A stretch of 64,000 nucleotides of DNA from Streptomyces spinoverrucosus (GTDB lineage Bacteria > Actinomycetota > Actinomycetes > Streptomycetales > Streptomycetaceae), in NCBI RefSeq assembly GCF_015712165.1, contig NZ_JADPZX010000001.1, forward strand, positions 2,790,001 to 2,854,000, written 5' to 3'. Below the pieces are notes generated by a model. That model was given only the letters and a program-made list of their open reading frames with translations, did no database searches and was not told the DNA's origin. Shown here piece by piece: positions 25,901 to 33,710 of this stretch (position 1 is its first letter; the number at the start of each line of letters is the position of its first letter). The position numbers and the translations under genes are program-made.

Positions 25901-26511
25901 GTGAGCTTGGCGCTCTCCAGGGTGCGCAGCAGCCCGGCGTCCCACGCGCGCAGGCTTTCGGGCCGTACGAGGTGTTCGGCGAGCTCGGAGTCGAGGGCGA
26001 GGAGGTCGCTGACCAGGTCGGGGAAGGAGCGGGTCAGTGCCGGGTAGGGGCCCGGGGCCTCGCGCAGCACGCGCGCGGCGAGCTGGTAACGGGTGGCGTC
26101 GGCGAGCAGACGGGACGTCGGTTCGAGGCCGATGCGCAGGCCGTGGTCGGTCAGCAGGCGGCCCGCGAAGGCGTGGTACGTGGAGATCACCGGCTCGCCG
26201 GGCGGATTGTCCGGGTCGATGACGTCGGGGTCGGTGACGCCCGCCTTGACGAGCGCCTTGCGGACCCGCTCGGCGAGTTCGCCTGCTGCCTTGTTGGTGA
26301 AGGTGAGGCCCAGCACCTGTTCGGGCGCCACCTGGCCGGTGCCGACCAGCCACACCACGCGTGCCGCCATCACCGTCGTCTTGCCGGACCCGGCTCCGGC
26401 CACGATCACCTGCGGGGCGGGCGGCGCGGTGATGCAGGCCGTCTGCTCCGGGGTGAACGGAATCCCGAGGAGCTCCTTGAGCTGCTCGGGATCGGTGATA
26501 CGTGCGGACAC
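22930..26511 (-). CDS. adnB: AdnB-like helicase-nuclease (UvrD/RecB type)
   Basis: This 1193-residue protein has an SF1A motor: Walker A VAGAGSGKTTVM near residue 36, motif II LLDEYQDTSVAQ, and GDPCQAIYGWRGAS. A RecB-family nuclease domain occupies the last ~250 residues, with YEIVDWKTGRG (D..K) and LQLAVYRIAWAEQQG. AdnA-AdnB is the actinobacterial heterodimeric motor-nuclease that resects double-strand breaks. Between motor and nuclease is an Asp/Pro-rich linker carrying three perfect 33-bp repeats. Start GTG 26511. It lies 91 bp downstream of the AdnA-like gene, same strand. Assignment of B versus A rests on order in M. tuberculosis (Rv3201c/Rv3202c). Confidence 0.88.
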   Translation of the reverse strand: MSARITDPEQLKELLGIPFTPEQTACITAPPAPQVIVAGAGSGKTTVMAARVVWLVGTGQVAPEQVLGLTFTNKAAGELAERVRKALVKAGVTDPDVIDPDNPPGEPVISTYHAFAGRLLTDHGLRIGLEPTSRLLADATRYQLAARVLREAPGPYPALTRSFPDLVSDLLALDSELAEHLVRPESLRAWDAGLLRTLESAKLTNADLRKVPDTAAARRELAELVLRYRSAKRERDLLDFGDQIALAARLAQLPDVGRILRDEFRVVLLDEYQDTSVAQRVLLAGLFGGGTGHPVTAVGDPCQAIYGWRGASVANLDDFPEHFSHPDGTRAERQALSQNRRSGGRLLDLANGLAEPLRAMHAGVEALTPAPGAERDGVVRCALLPTHAEEIDWIADSIAHLVHTGKEPGEIAVLCRTATDFAEIQGALVARDIPVEVVGLSGLLHLPEVADLVAVCEVLQDPGANASLVRLLTGPRWRIGPRDLALLGRRARLLVSHARVDADGDPDRRLAEAVEGVDPAEVISLADALDTFLETPLEGGGDDDGLPFSPDARVRFARLAAELRDLRRSLSDPLMDVLHRVLAVTGLEVELSASPHALAARRRETLSNFLDIAASFAANESEASLLAFLGFLRTAAQYEKGLDNALPGGENTVKVLTAHKSKGLEWDVVAVPGLVTGTFPSGQGREKWTAQAKVLPHELRGDADTLPDIQTWDARGMKAFHEAMKNHQHTEELRLGYVTFTRPRSLLLGSGHWWGPTQKKPRGPSDFLLALYEHCAAGHGEIEAWADEPAEDDENPALHRATADQLWPLPLDTDALALRRAAAETVLAHLDALSTHDTGHPAAVHDPDTGHPAAVHDPDTGHPAAVHDPDTYDDPDWPAPPDDEIPYEEDAYEEGIPADWDSWDTHRPPDTDPRGSAGAPRPTVPHQATPPDADATPGTRPHPALPEPDPLTPEEARTITSWDRDLDALTGELLRARESVTDVALPASLTASQLLRLAADPDGFAQELARPMPRPPQPAARRGTRFHAWVEARFEELTLPMLEPEELPGGEAEIADERDLEALKEAFERTEYAHRTPYRVEAPFQLAIAGRVVRGRIDAVYRERDGEGTTYEIVDWKTGRGRTADALQLAVYRIAWAEQQGVPPESVTAAFVYVRTGEVVRPDDLPDRAALERLLLEEPYGDEPHERGVSAGR
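23901..23999 (-). repeat. Three perfect 33-bp tandem repeats inside the adnB linker
   Basis: The unit TGTCGGGGTCGTGTACGGCG plus 13 nt (33 bp) occurs three times without a mismatch at 23901, 23934 and 23967. It encodes an 11-residue repeat, consensus DTGHPAAVHDP, in the linker between the helicase and nuclease domains. In-frame, so copy number can change without breaking the gene. Confidence 0.95.
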
Positions 26512-26602
26512 TTCAAAGAGGCTAGCGGCGGGTACTGACAGTGGATGCCGGATCGGCCGTCGGGGCGAGAGAAGCGCAGGTCAGCCCCTGTGGTGCCGTA
26601 GG

Positions 26603-29600
26603 TCACTCGACCACATGGCGTCCCTCGGGGCGTGCGCTGCACGACGCCCGGAAAGCGCAGTGCGTGCAGTGCTGGCCGGTCGTCGGCGTGAAGCGCTCGT
26701 CGAGTACCTTGCCCGCCGCCGTCGCCAGCAGCTCGCCGACCCATTCCCCCTCCAGGGGCTCTTGGGCCTGCACCTTGGGCAGCGTCTCGCCGCCGTCCCG
26801 TTTGGCGGCGCCCTGGCGGAGCTGGACCAGCTCGGCGCCGCCCGGGTCGGGGCGCACGCCGTCGAACGCCTCGTCCACGGCGCCCTCGCGCACCGCCAGC
26901 TGATAGACGGCCAGCTGGGGGTGGCGGGCCACATCGGCGGCGCTGGGGGCCTGTTTGCCGGTCTTGAAGTCGACGACGTAGGCGCGTCCTTCGCCGTCCG
27001 CCTCAACGCGGTCCATGGAGCCGCGGATGCGCACCTCGTAGTCGCCTGCTTCGAGGGTGACGTCGAAGTCGTGCTCGCTGGCCACCGGCGTACGTCCCGT
27101 GCGGTCCATCACATGCCATTCGAGGAAGCGTTCGAGCGCCACGCGCGCGTGGTCCTTCTCCTGCGCCGACTTCCACGGGGCGTCGAAGGCGAGCGCGTCC
27201 CACACCGAGTCGAGGCGCTCCATGAGGACGTCGAGGTCGGCCGGGGTGCGCCCGGAGGCGACCTCGTCGGCGAGGACGTGCACCACGTTGCCGAAGCCCT
27301 GGGCGGCGGTGGCGGGCGCGTCGGCCTTGACCTCGCGGCCGAGGAACCACTGCAGGGCGCACGTGTTGGCGAGCTGGTCCAGGGCGCTGCCCGACAGCAC
27401 GACGGGCTGGTCGCGGTTGCGCAGCGGCACCTTGGACTCGGTCGGCTCGAACATGCCCCACCAGCGGTACGGGTGCGCGGCCGGGACCAGCGCACGGCCG
27501 TCCTCGTCGGCGAGCGCGGCGAGCTTGGCCAGTCGGCGGGCGGCGGCCTCCCTCAGGGCGTCCGACGCGCGCGGGTCGACGGTCGTGGCGCGCAGTTCGG
27601 AGACGAGTGCGGCGACGGACAGCGGGCGGCGCGGGCGGCCGGTGACGTCCCTGGGTTCGACGCCGAGCTCGGTCAGGAAGCGGGAGGGCTGGTCGCCGTC
27701 GTCGGCGGGGGCCTTCACCGCGGTGACGACGAGGCGTTCACGCGCGCGAGTGGCGGCGACGTAGAACAGGCGGCGTTCCTCGGCGAGGAGTGCCCCCGGG
27801 GTGAGTGGTTCGGCGAGCCCGTCGCGGCCGATGCGGTCGGCCTCCAGGAGCGAGCCGCGGCGGCGCAGGTCCGGCCACAGGCCCTCTTGGACGCCCGCCA
27901 CGACGACCAGGCGCCATTGAAGCCCCTTGGCGCGGTGCGCGGTCATCAGGCGCACGGCGTCGGGCCGTACGGCGCGCCCCGCGAGGGTGTCGGCGGCGAT
28001 GTCCTCGGCCTCCAGCTCCTCCAGGAAGTTGAGTGCGCCTCGGCCGCCGGTGCGCTCCTCCGCGCGGGCCGCGGTGGCGAACAGCGCGCACACGGCGTCC
28101 AGGTCCCGGTCCGCGTTGCGTCCGGCGGCGCCGCCACGGCGGGCGGCCCGCTCCAGGCGCCCGGGCCACGGCGTGCCCTCCCACAGGTCCCACAGCGCCT
28201 CCTCGGCCGTACCGCCGCCCGCGAGCCGCTCACGCGCCTTCTGCAGCAACGCGCCGAGGCGCTGGGCACCACGCGCGTACGCCGGGTCGTGCGCCACCAG
28301 GCGTTCGGGTTCGGCGAGCGCCCGCGCGAGCAGCTCGTCCGACGGCGGAGGCACGGGATTGCCGGCCGCCCGCTCCTCCTCTCGCAGGGCACGCCCGAGC
28401 CGGCGCAGGTCGGCGGCGTCCATGCCGGCGAGGGGTGAGGCGAGGAGGGTGAGCGCGGTCTCGGTCTCGAGCCAGCACGCGCCCGGGGGGCGCTGTGCGG
28501 GGCGCCCCGCCTCCGCCGTGGCCACCGCTCGCAGGGCCGTCAGCAGCGGTGCCACCGCCGGCTCGTGGCGCAGCGGCACGTCGTCGCCGTCGATGTCGAG
28601 GGGCACGCCTGCGGCCGTGAGAGCCCGGCGGACCGTGGGGATCGTGCGGGATCCGGCGCGCACCAGGACCGCCATCTCGCCCCATGGGACACCGTCCTCC
28701 AGATGGGCCCGGCGGAGGATGTCGGCGATGTTGTCCAGCTCGGTGCCGGGCGTCGGATACGTGTAGACCTCGACACGACCGCCGTCCCGTACCGGGGTGA
28801 GCTCCCGGTGGGCACGCACCTTGTCGGCCGGGAGCCGGGTGAGCGGCATGCGCTGGGTCAGCAGCCGGGTCGCGGCGAGCAGTGCGGCGGAGGAGCGGCG
28901 GGAGGTCCGCAGGACCTCGACAGGGGCCGGTCGGCCGTCCGCGCGCGGGAAGGCGCCCGGGAAGTCGAGGATGCCGTTCACGTCCGCGCCCCGGAAGGCG
29001 TAGATCGACTGGTCGGGGTCGCCGAAGGCGACAAGGGTGCGGCCGTCGCCGGCCAGGGCGCGCAGCAGTCGTACCTGGGCGGGGTCGGTGTCCTGGTACT
29101 CGTCCACGAACACGGCGTCGTACTGTGCGGCGAGCCGCGCCGCGACCTCGGGGCTGCTGGCGAGGAGCACCGCGCGGTGGACCAGTTCGGCGTAGTCGAT
29201 CACGCCCTGCAGGTCGAGGACGTCGAGGTACTCGGCGAGGAACGCGGCCGCGGCGCGCCAGTCGGGGCGGCCGATACGACGGGCGAAGGCATCCAGGGCG
29301 GCCGGGCCCAGGCCGAGTTCGCGGCTGCGGGCGAGCACCGCGCGGACCTCGTCGGCGAAGCCCCGCGTGGTCAGGCAGGCCCGCAGCTCGTCCGGCCAGC
29401 GCACGTGCGCGAGACCGAGCCGCTCCAGCTCGGGCTGGCCCGCGAGCAGTTCCCGGACGGCGACGTCCTGCTCGGGGCCGGACAGCAGCCGCAGCGGTTC
29501 GGCGAACAGGTCGCTGTCCTGGTGGGCGCGGACCAGGGCGTAGCAGTGCGAGTGGAAGGTGGTCGCCTGGGGCGCACGCGCCGCCCCTATGCGCAGCGCC

Positions 29601-29902
29601 ATGCGGTCGCGCAGCTCGACGGCGGCCTTGCGGCTGAACGTCAGCACCAGGATCCGCTCGGGGTCCACCCCGCGCTCGATGCGGGACGCGACGGACTCCA
29701 CCAGGGTGGTGGTCTTGCCGGTTCCCGGACCGGCGAGGACGAGCAGTGGACCGGCCTCGTGGTCAACCACGGCGCGCTGTGCCGCGTCCAGACGAGGGGG
29801 ATCCAAACGGGCCGGTGGGGTACGGACCAGTCGGTAAGCGCCACGGTTCCCCTGTCGCACCGGGTGGTGCGACAGGCGCCTGGTGGAGGAAGAGGAGCTC
29901 AC
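26603..29902 (-). CDS. adnA: AdnA-like helicase-nuclease (UvrD/RecB type, Fe-S)
   Basis: This 1099-residue protein has an SF1 motor with Walker A LAGPGTGKTTTLVES, motif II VDEYQDTDPAQ and GDPDQSIYAFRGAD. The C-terminal RecB-like nuclease has YVVDFKTGKQ and HPQLAVYQLAV. An Fe-S cluster is suggested by one Cys before the nuclease (TCALQWFLG) and three after it (HCTHCAFRASC), the AddB/AdnA pattern. Start GTG 29902 is chosen over a 58-codon upstream extension that is low-complexity. Likely first gene of an operon adnA-adnB-M20 peptidase. It makes the heterodimer with the next protein for break resection. Confidence 0.88.
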   Translation of the reverse strand: MSSSSSTRRLSHHPVRQGNRGAYRLVRTPPARLDPPRLDAAQRAVVDHEAGPLLVLAGPGTGKTTTLVESVASRIERGVDPERILVLTFSRKAAVELRDRMALRIGAARAPQATTFHSHCYALVRAHQDSDLFAEPLRLLSGPEQDVAVRELLAGQPELERLGLAHVRWPDELRACLTTRGFADEVRAVLARSRELGLGPAALDAFARRIGRPDWRAAAAFLAEYLDVLDLQGVIDYAELVHRAVLLASSPEVAARLAAQYDAVFVDEYQDTDPAQVRLLRALAGDGRTLVAFGDPDQSIYAFRGADVNGILDFPGAFPRADGRPAPVEVLRTSRRSSAALLAATRLLTQRMPLTRLPADKVRAHRELTPVRDGGRVEVYTYPTPGTELDNIADILRRAHLEDGVPWGEMAVLVRAGSRTIPTVRRALTAAGVPLDIDGDDVPLRHEPAVAPLLTALRAVATAEAGRPAQRPPGACWLETETALTLLASPLAGMDAADLRRLGRALREEERAAGNPVPPPSDELLARALAEPERLVAHDPAYARGAQRLGALLQKARERLAGGGTAEEALWDLWEGTPWPGRLERAARRGGAAGRNADRDLDAVCALFATAARAEERTGGRGALNFLEELEAEDIAADTLAGRAVRPDAVRLMTAHRAKGLQWRLVVVAGVQEGLWPDLRRRGSLLEADRIGRDGLAEPLTPGALLAEERRLFYVAATRARERLVVTAVKAPADDGDQPSRFLTELGVEPRDVTGRPRRPLSVAALVSELRATTVDPRASDALREAAARRLAKLAALADEDGRALVPAAHPYRWWGMFEPTESKVPLRNRDQPVVLSGSALDQLANTCALQWFLGREVKADAPATAAQGFGNVVHVLADEVASGRTPADLDVLMERLDSVWDALAFDAPWKSAQEKDHARVALERFLEWHVMDRTGRTPVASEHDFDVTLEAGDYEVRIRGSMDRVEADGEGRAYVVDFKTGKQAPSAADVARHPQLAVYQLAVREGAVDEAFDGVRPDPGGAELVQLRQGAAKRDGGETLPKVQAQEPLEGEWVGELLATAAGKVLDERFTPTTGQHCTHCAFRASCSARPEGRHVVE

Positions 29903-30160
29903 GTGGTTCGCCGGTCCTGGTGGGTGTGCTGGTGGGCTCACCGCCGTACGTGGACGGCGGTGGCCCGGGGGATGAGGGGGACACGTGCAGCCGACGCTAC
30001 GCCGACGGGTTGGACGGAAGCAGGGCTTCCGCTTCTTCCCATACGGCTCACAGGACCCGCATGTCCCTCGCACCACGAACGTACGTCATGCCACGGACGT
30101 GCCCTGTTTCCCTCGTACGGATCACGTGTCACCCGCGGACGTGTCCAATGGCGGAAGCTG

Positions 30161-30547
30161 TCAGGTGTGAGCCCCCGCGAGTTCGCCACCGTCCCACCGC
30201 GCGCGTCTCATGTCGACGCGCGGCAGGTGACCCTCGGCCGTCCGGGCCGCCTCCTTCAGGGGCGTGCCCTCCGCGCGGTAGTGGCCGAGGGCCTCCAGCT
30301 CGTGCCCCGGGAGCAGGACACCGTCCGCGCGCACGACACGCCACCACGGGACGGCACCTCCGTAGAGGGCCATCACCCGGCCGACCTGGCGAGGGCCGCC
30401 TTCCTCCAGCCACTCGGCGACGTCCCCGTACGTCATGACCCGTCCGGCCGGGATCAGGTCGGCGACCTCCAGGACCCGCTCGGCGTAATCCGGCAGATCC
30501 TGGGCGTACTCCGAGTGGGCGTCCCCGGGAAGGCTGTCCTCGCTCAT
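30161..30547 (-). CDS. Alkyltransferase-like protein (Atl/MGMT family, no active Cys)
   Basis: This 128-residue protein has the O6-methylguanine-DNA methyltransferase DNA-binding fold: AGRVMTYGDVAEWL, PRQVGRVMALYG, and PWWRVVRADG where active enzymes have PCHR. The catalytic Cys is thus replaced by Trp, as in Atl proteins, which flag alkyl lesions for nucleotide excision repair instead of repairing them. The ATG at 30547 (MSEDSLPGD) is chosen; another ATG lies 9 nt upstream. It corresponds to Rv3204. A long ORF upstream in the same frame is antisense to the next gene and is not real. Confidence 0.9.
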   Translation of the reverse strand: MSEDSLPGDAHSEYAQDLPDYAERVLEVADLIPAGRVMTYGDVAEWLEEGGPRQVGRVMALYGGAVPWWRVVRADGVLLPGHELEALGHYRAEGTPLKEAARTAEGHLPRVDMRRARWDGGELAGAHT

Positions 30548-30733
30548 TCGCCCCATCCTGCCGCACGCCTCCGACAACGCGACGCGCTCGCCACTGTGCG
30601 TAACCCTCGCTCTGAGGCACCGCTTCGGGCAGACTGTGCGCCCCCGCATTTGCACCCTGATGCCCCCGTGTGTCAGTGGAGCATGCCACCATCGTGCGGG
30701 CGGTGACTGGTGATACGAGATCAAGAAGAGACG

Positions 30734-33619
30734 ATGAAGCAGCAGGGTGTGCACCCCGAGGACGCGGAGAGCACCCCTGATGCCTCGTCGCGCCCGGACA
30801 CCGCCGACGGGAACGAGGCGCGGGTGAAGGGGGCCGAGAAGCCGACCGGGCGGGGCACCGCCGAGGACGCCGACGGCACGGCCGGCCGGGGTACCGGGTA
30901 CGACCGCGGCGGCACGGCCGGCCGGGATACCGGGTACGACTCCGGCGGCACGGCCGGCCGAGGTACCGGATACGACTCCGGCAACACGGCCGGGCGCGGT
31001 CCCGGTGACGAATCCGGTGAGCCGCACACCGACGAGGTCGAGGGCGACGAGCCACTCCTCCCCGCGCGCGTGCACCGCCCCTCCGACCTGATGCGGCTCC
31101 TGGTGGGCGTGCTCGCGATCGTCGTGCTGCTGGCCATCGCCGCGTTCGCGCACGGCACCACCTCGGGGCTCGAACAGGACATCAACAAGGGCACCGGACA
31201 GGCGCCCGACCTGCTCATCAAGATCGCGGGGCTGGCGTCCAGCATCGCCATCCTGCTGGTGCCGGTCGCGTTCGCGATCGAGCGGCTGATCAAGCGGGAC
31301 GGGCTGCGCATCGCCGACGGCGTGCTCGCCGCCGTCCTGGCCCACGGGGTGACACTCGCCACCGACCTGTGGGTCGCCCGGGCCGCCCCCGACTCGATCC
31401 AGGAGGCGCTCACCCAGCCCTCCCCCGGTGACATCAACGCCCTCACCGACCCGGTCCACGGCTATCTGGCCCCGGTCATCGCGTATATGACGGCCGTCGG
31501 CATGTCCCGCAGACCCCGCTGGCGGGCAGTGCTGTGGATCGTGCTGCTCCTCGACGCCTTCTCGATGCTCGTCACCGGCTACACGACACCGTTCTCGATC
31601 ATCCTGACGGTGCTGATCGGCTGGACCGTGGCCTACGGCACGCTGTACGCGGTCGGCTCACCCAACGTCCGCCCGACGGGCCGGACGCTGATGGCGGGCC
31701 TGCGGACCGTCGGCTTCCACCCGGTGAGCGCGGCCCGCGAGGACACCCTGGACACCGCGGACGTCGGCGACCGCGGCCGGCGCTACTTCGTCGCCCTGGA
31801 GAACGGCCCGCCGCTGGACGTCACGGTCGTCGACCGGGAACAGCAGGCGCAGGGATTCTTCTACCGGGTGTGGCGCAACCTGACCCTGCGCGGCTTCGCC
31901 ACCCGGCGCAGCCTGCAGTCGCTGCGGCAGGCGCTGGAGCAGGAGGCGCTGCTGGCGTATGCGGCGATCGCGGCGGGCGCCAACGCGCCCAAGCTGATCG
32001 CCACCTCCGAGCTCGGCCCCGACGCCGTGATGCTCGTCTATGAGCACACCGGCGGCCGCTCCCTCGACTCAGTGCCCGACGAGGAGATCACCGACGAGCT
32101 GCTGCGCAACACCTGGCACCAGGTGCGGGCGTTGCAGTCGCGACGCATCGCGCATCGCAGGCTGGCAGGCGACGCGATCGTGGTGGATCGTTCCGGCACG
32201 GTGGTCCTCACCGACCTGCGCGGCGGCGAGATCGCGGCCGGTGATCTGCTGCTGCGCATGGACGTCGCGCAGCTGATGACGACGCTGGCCCTGCGGGTCG
32301 GCGCCGAGCGCGCGGTGGCCTCCGCCGTCGAGGTGCTCGGCCCCGACGCGGTGGCCGACTGTCTGCCGATGCTGCAGCCCATCGCGCTGACCCGCTCCAC
32401 GCGCGCGACGCTGCGGCGGCTGGCGAGGGAGCGGGCGGAGCGCGAGCGCGAGGCGGTGCTGCAGGCGTCCCGGCAAGCCAAGCCGACCCGTCCGGAGACG
32501 GCTGGGGGCGACGCCGCGGTCGTACTGGAAAAGCCCGACAAGAAGGCCGTACGCGCGCAGAACAGGGCCGAGAAACGGGCCATCGACGAAGCGCTGGAGG
32601 AGGCGCGCGAGGAGGATCCGCTCACCCAGATCCGGCACGAGGTCTTGCGGATCCGGCCGCAGGCGCCGGTCGAGCCGGCCCGCCTGGAGCGGGTGCGGCC
32701 GCGCACGCTGATCAGTTTCATCGCCGGCGCGATCGGCGCGTACTTCCTCCTCACCCAGCTCACGCACATCGAGTTCGGGCCACTGGTGGCCAATGCCGAG
32801 TGGGGCTGGGTCATCGCCGCCGTGCTGTTCTCGGCGCTGAGCTACGTGGCCGCCGCGATGGCGCTGCTCGGCTTCGTGCCCGAACGGGTGCCGTTCCCGC
32901 GGACCGTGGCGGCGCAGGTCGCCGGGTCGTTCGTGAAGATCGTGGCACCGGCAGCGGTCGGCGGTGTCGCGCTCAACACGCGCTTCCTGCAGCGCTCGGG
33001 CGTACGGCCCGGGCTCGCGGTGGCCAGCGTCGGCGCGTCACAGCTGTTCGGGCTCGGCTGCCACATCCTGATGCTGCTGGCGTTCGGCTACCTGACCGGC
33101 ACCGAGAAGACCCCCTCCCTGTCGCCGTCCCGGACGGTCATCGCGGGTCTGCTGACGGTGGCGGTGCTGGTGCTGGTGGTGACCTCCGTGCCGTTCCTGC
33201 GGAAGTTCGTCTCCACGCGCGTGCGGTCGCTTTTCGCGGGTGTCGTGCCGCGCATGCTGGACGTGCTCCAGCGGCCGCAGAAGCTGATCACCGGCATCGG
33301 CGGCATGCTGCTGCTCACCGCCTGCTTCGTGATGTGCCTCGACGCCTCGATCCGCGCATTCGGCGACGAGACGACCTCGCTGAGCATCGCCAGCGTGGCC
33401 GTGGTCTTCCTCGCGGGCAACGCCCTCGGCTCGGCCGCGCCGACGCCGGGCGGCGTGGGCGCCGTCGAGGCGACCCTGACCGTCGGCCTGATCGCCGTCG
33501 GCCTGCCCAGCGAGGTCGCCGCCCCCGCCGTACTGCTGTTCCGTCTCCTGACGCTGTGGCTGCCGGTACTGCCGGGCTGGCTGGCGTTCAACCACCTGAC
33601 GCGGAAGGGCGCGCTGTAG
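30734..33619 (+). CDS. Kinase-like / LPG-synthase-type flippase fusion membrane protein
   Basis: This 961-residue protein has four parts. Residues 1-110 are hydrophilic, with an 11-residue repeat (GTGYDSGGTAG) seen about four times. Then come six or so membrane segments (110-310). A cytoplasmic kinase-like domain follows (about 330-580: LEQEALLAYAAIAAGANAP, HRRLAGDAIVVDRSGTVVLTDL). The C-terminal 300 residues form a UPF0104/LPG-synthase-TM (flippase) domain of about seven segments (AGSFVKIVAPAAVGGVALNT ... NALGSAAPTPGGVG). ATG 30734 is chosen over GTG 30710 on its AAGAAGAG RBS. Likely moves or modifies a lipid-linked group; exact role unknown. Confidence 0.85.
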   Translation: MKQQGVHPEDAESTPDASSRPDTADGNEARVKGAEKPTGRGTAEDADGTAGRGTGYDRGGTAGRDTGYDSGGTAGRGTGYDSGNTAGRGPGDESGEPHTDEVEGDEPLLPARVHRPSDLMRLLVGVLAIVVLLAIAAFAHGTTSGLEQDINKGTGQAPDLLIKIAGLASSIAILLVPVAFAIERLIKRDGLRIADGVLAAVLAHGVTLATDLWVARAAPDSIQEALTQPSPGDINALTDPVHGYLAPVIAYMTAVGMSRRPRWRAVLWIVLLLDAFSMLVTGYTTPFSIILTVLIGWTVAYGTLYAVGSPNVRPTGRTLMAGLRTVGFHPVSAAREDTLDTADVGDRGRRYFVALENGPPLDVTVVDREQQAQGFFYRVWRNLTLRGFATRRSLQSLRQALEQEALLAYAAIAAGANAPKLIATSELGPDAVMLVYEHTGGRSLDSVPDEEITDELLRNTWHQVRALQSRRIAHRRLAGDAIVVDRSGTVVLTDLRGGEIAAGDLLLRMDVAQLMTTLALRVGAERAVASAVEVLGPDAVADCLPMLQPIALTRSTRATLRRLARERAEREREAVLQASRQAKPTRPETAGGDAAVVLEKPDKKAVRAQNRAEKRAIDEALEEAREEDPLTQIRHEVLRIRPQAPVEPARLERVRPRTLISFIAGAIGAYFLLTQLTHIEFGPLVANAEWGWVIAAVLFSALSYVAAAMALLGFVPERVPFPRTVAAQVAGSFVKIVAPAAVGGVALNTRFLQRSGVRPGLAVASVGASQLFGLGCHILMLLAFGYLTGTEKTPSLSPSRTVIAGLLTVAVLVLVVTSVPFLRKFVSTRVRSLFAGVVPRMLDVLQRPQKLITGIGGMLLLTACFVMCLDASIRAFGDETTSLSIASVAVVFLAGNALGSAAPTPGGVGAVEATLTVGLIAVGLPSEVAAPAVLLFRLLTLWLPVLPGWLAFNHLTRKGAL
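30874..31010 (+). repeat. Degenerate 33-bp repeats in the flippase-fusion N-terminus
   Basis: Three to four copies of a 33-bp unit around CACGGCCGGCCGGGGTACCG encode GTAGRGTGYDSGG-like 11-mers. Mismatches are mostly synonymous or conservative. In-frame expansion of a cytoplasmic, probably disordered, N-terminus. Confidence 0.7.
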
Positions 33620-33710
33620 AGCAGCAGTGCGGGCAGGGCAATCAACGCGCGCGTACCCCGTACGGCCCACGTCCCGAGCGCCCCGGCGTCAGCGGGCGGA
33701 GGATGGATGC

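Noticed and set aside
28565..30706. 713-codon plus-strand open frame over adnA
   Set aside because: Antisense shadow of adnA and the Atl gene.
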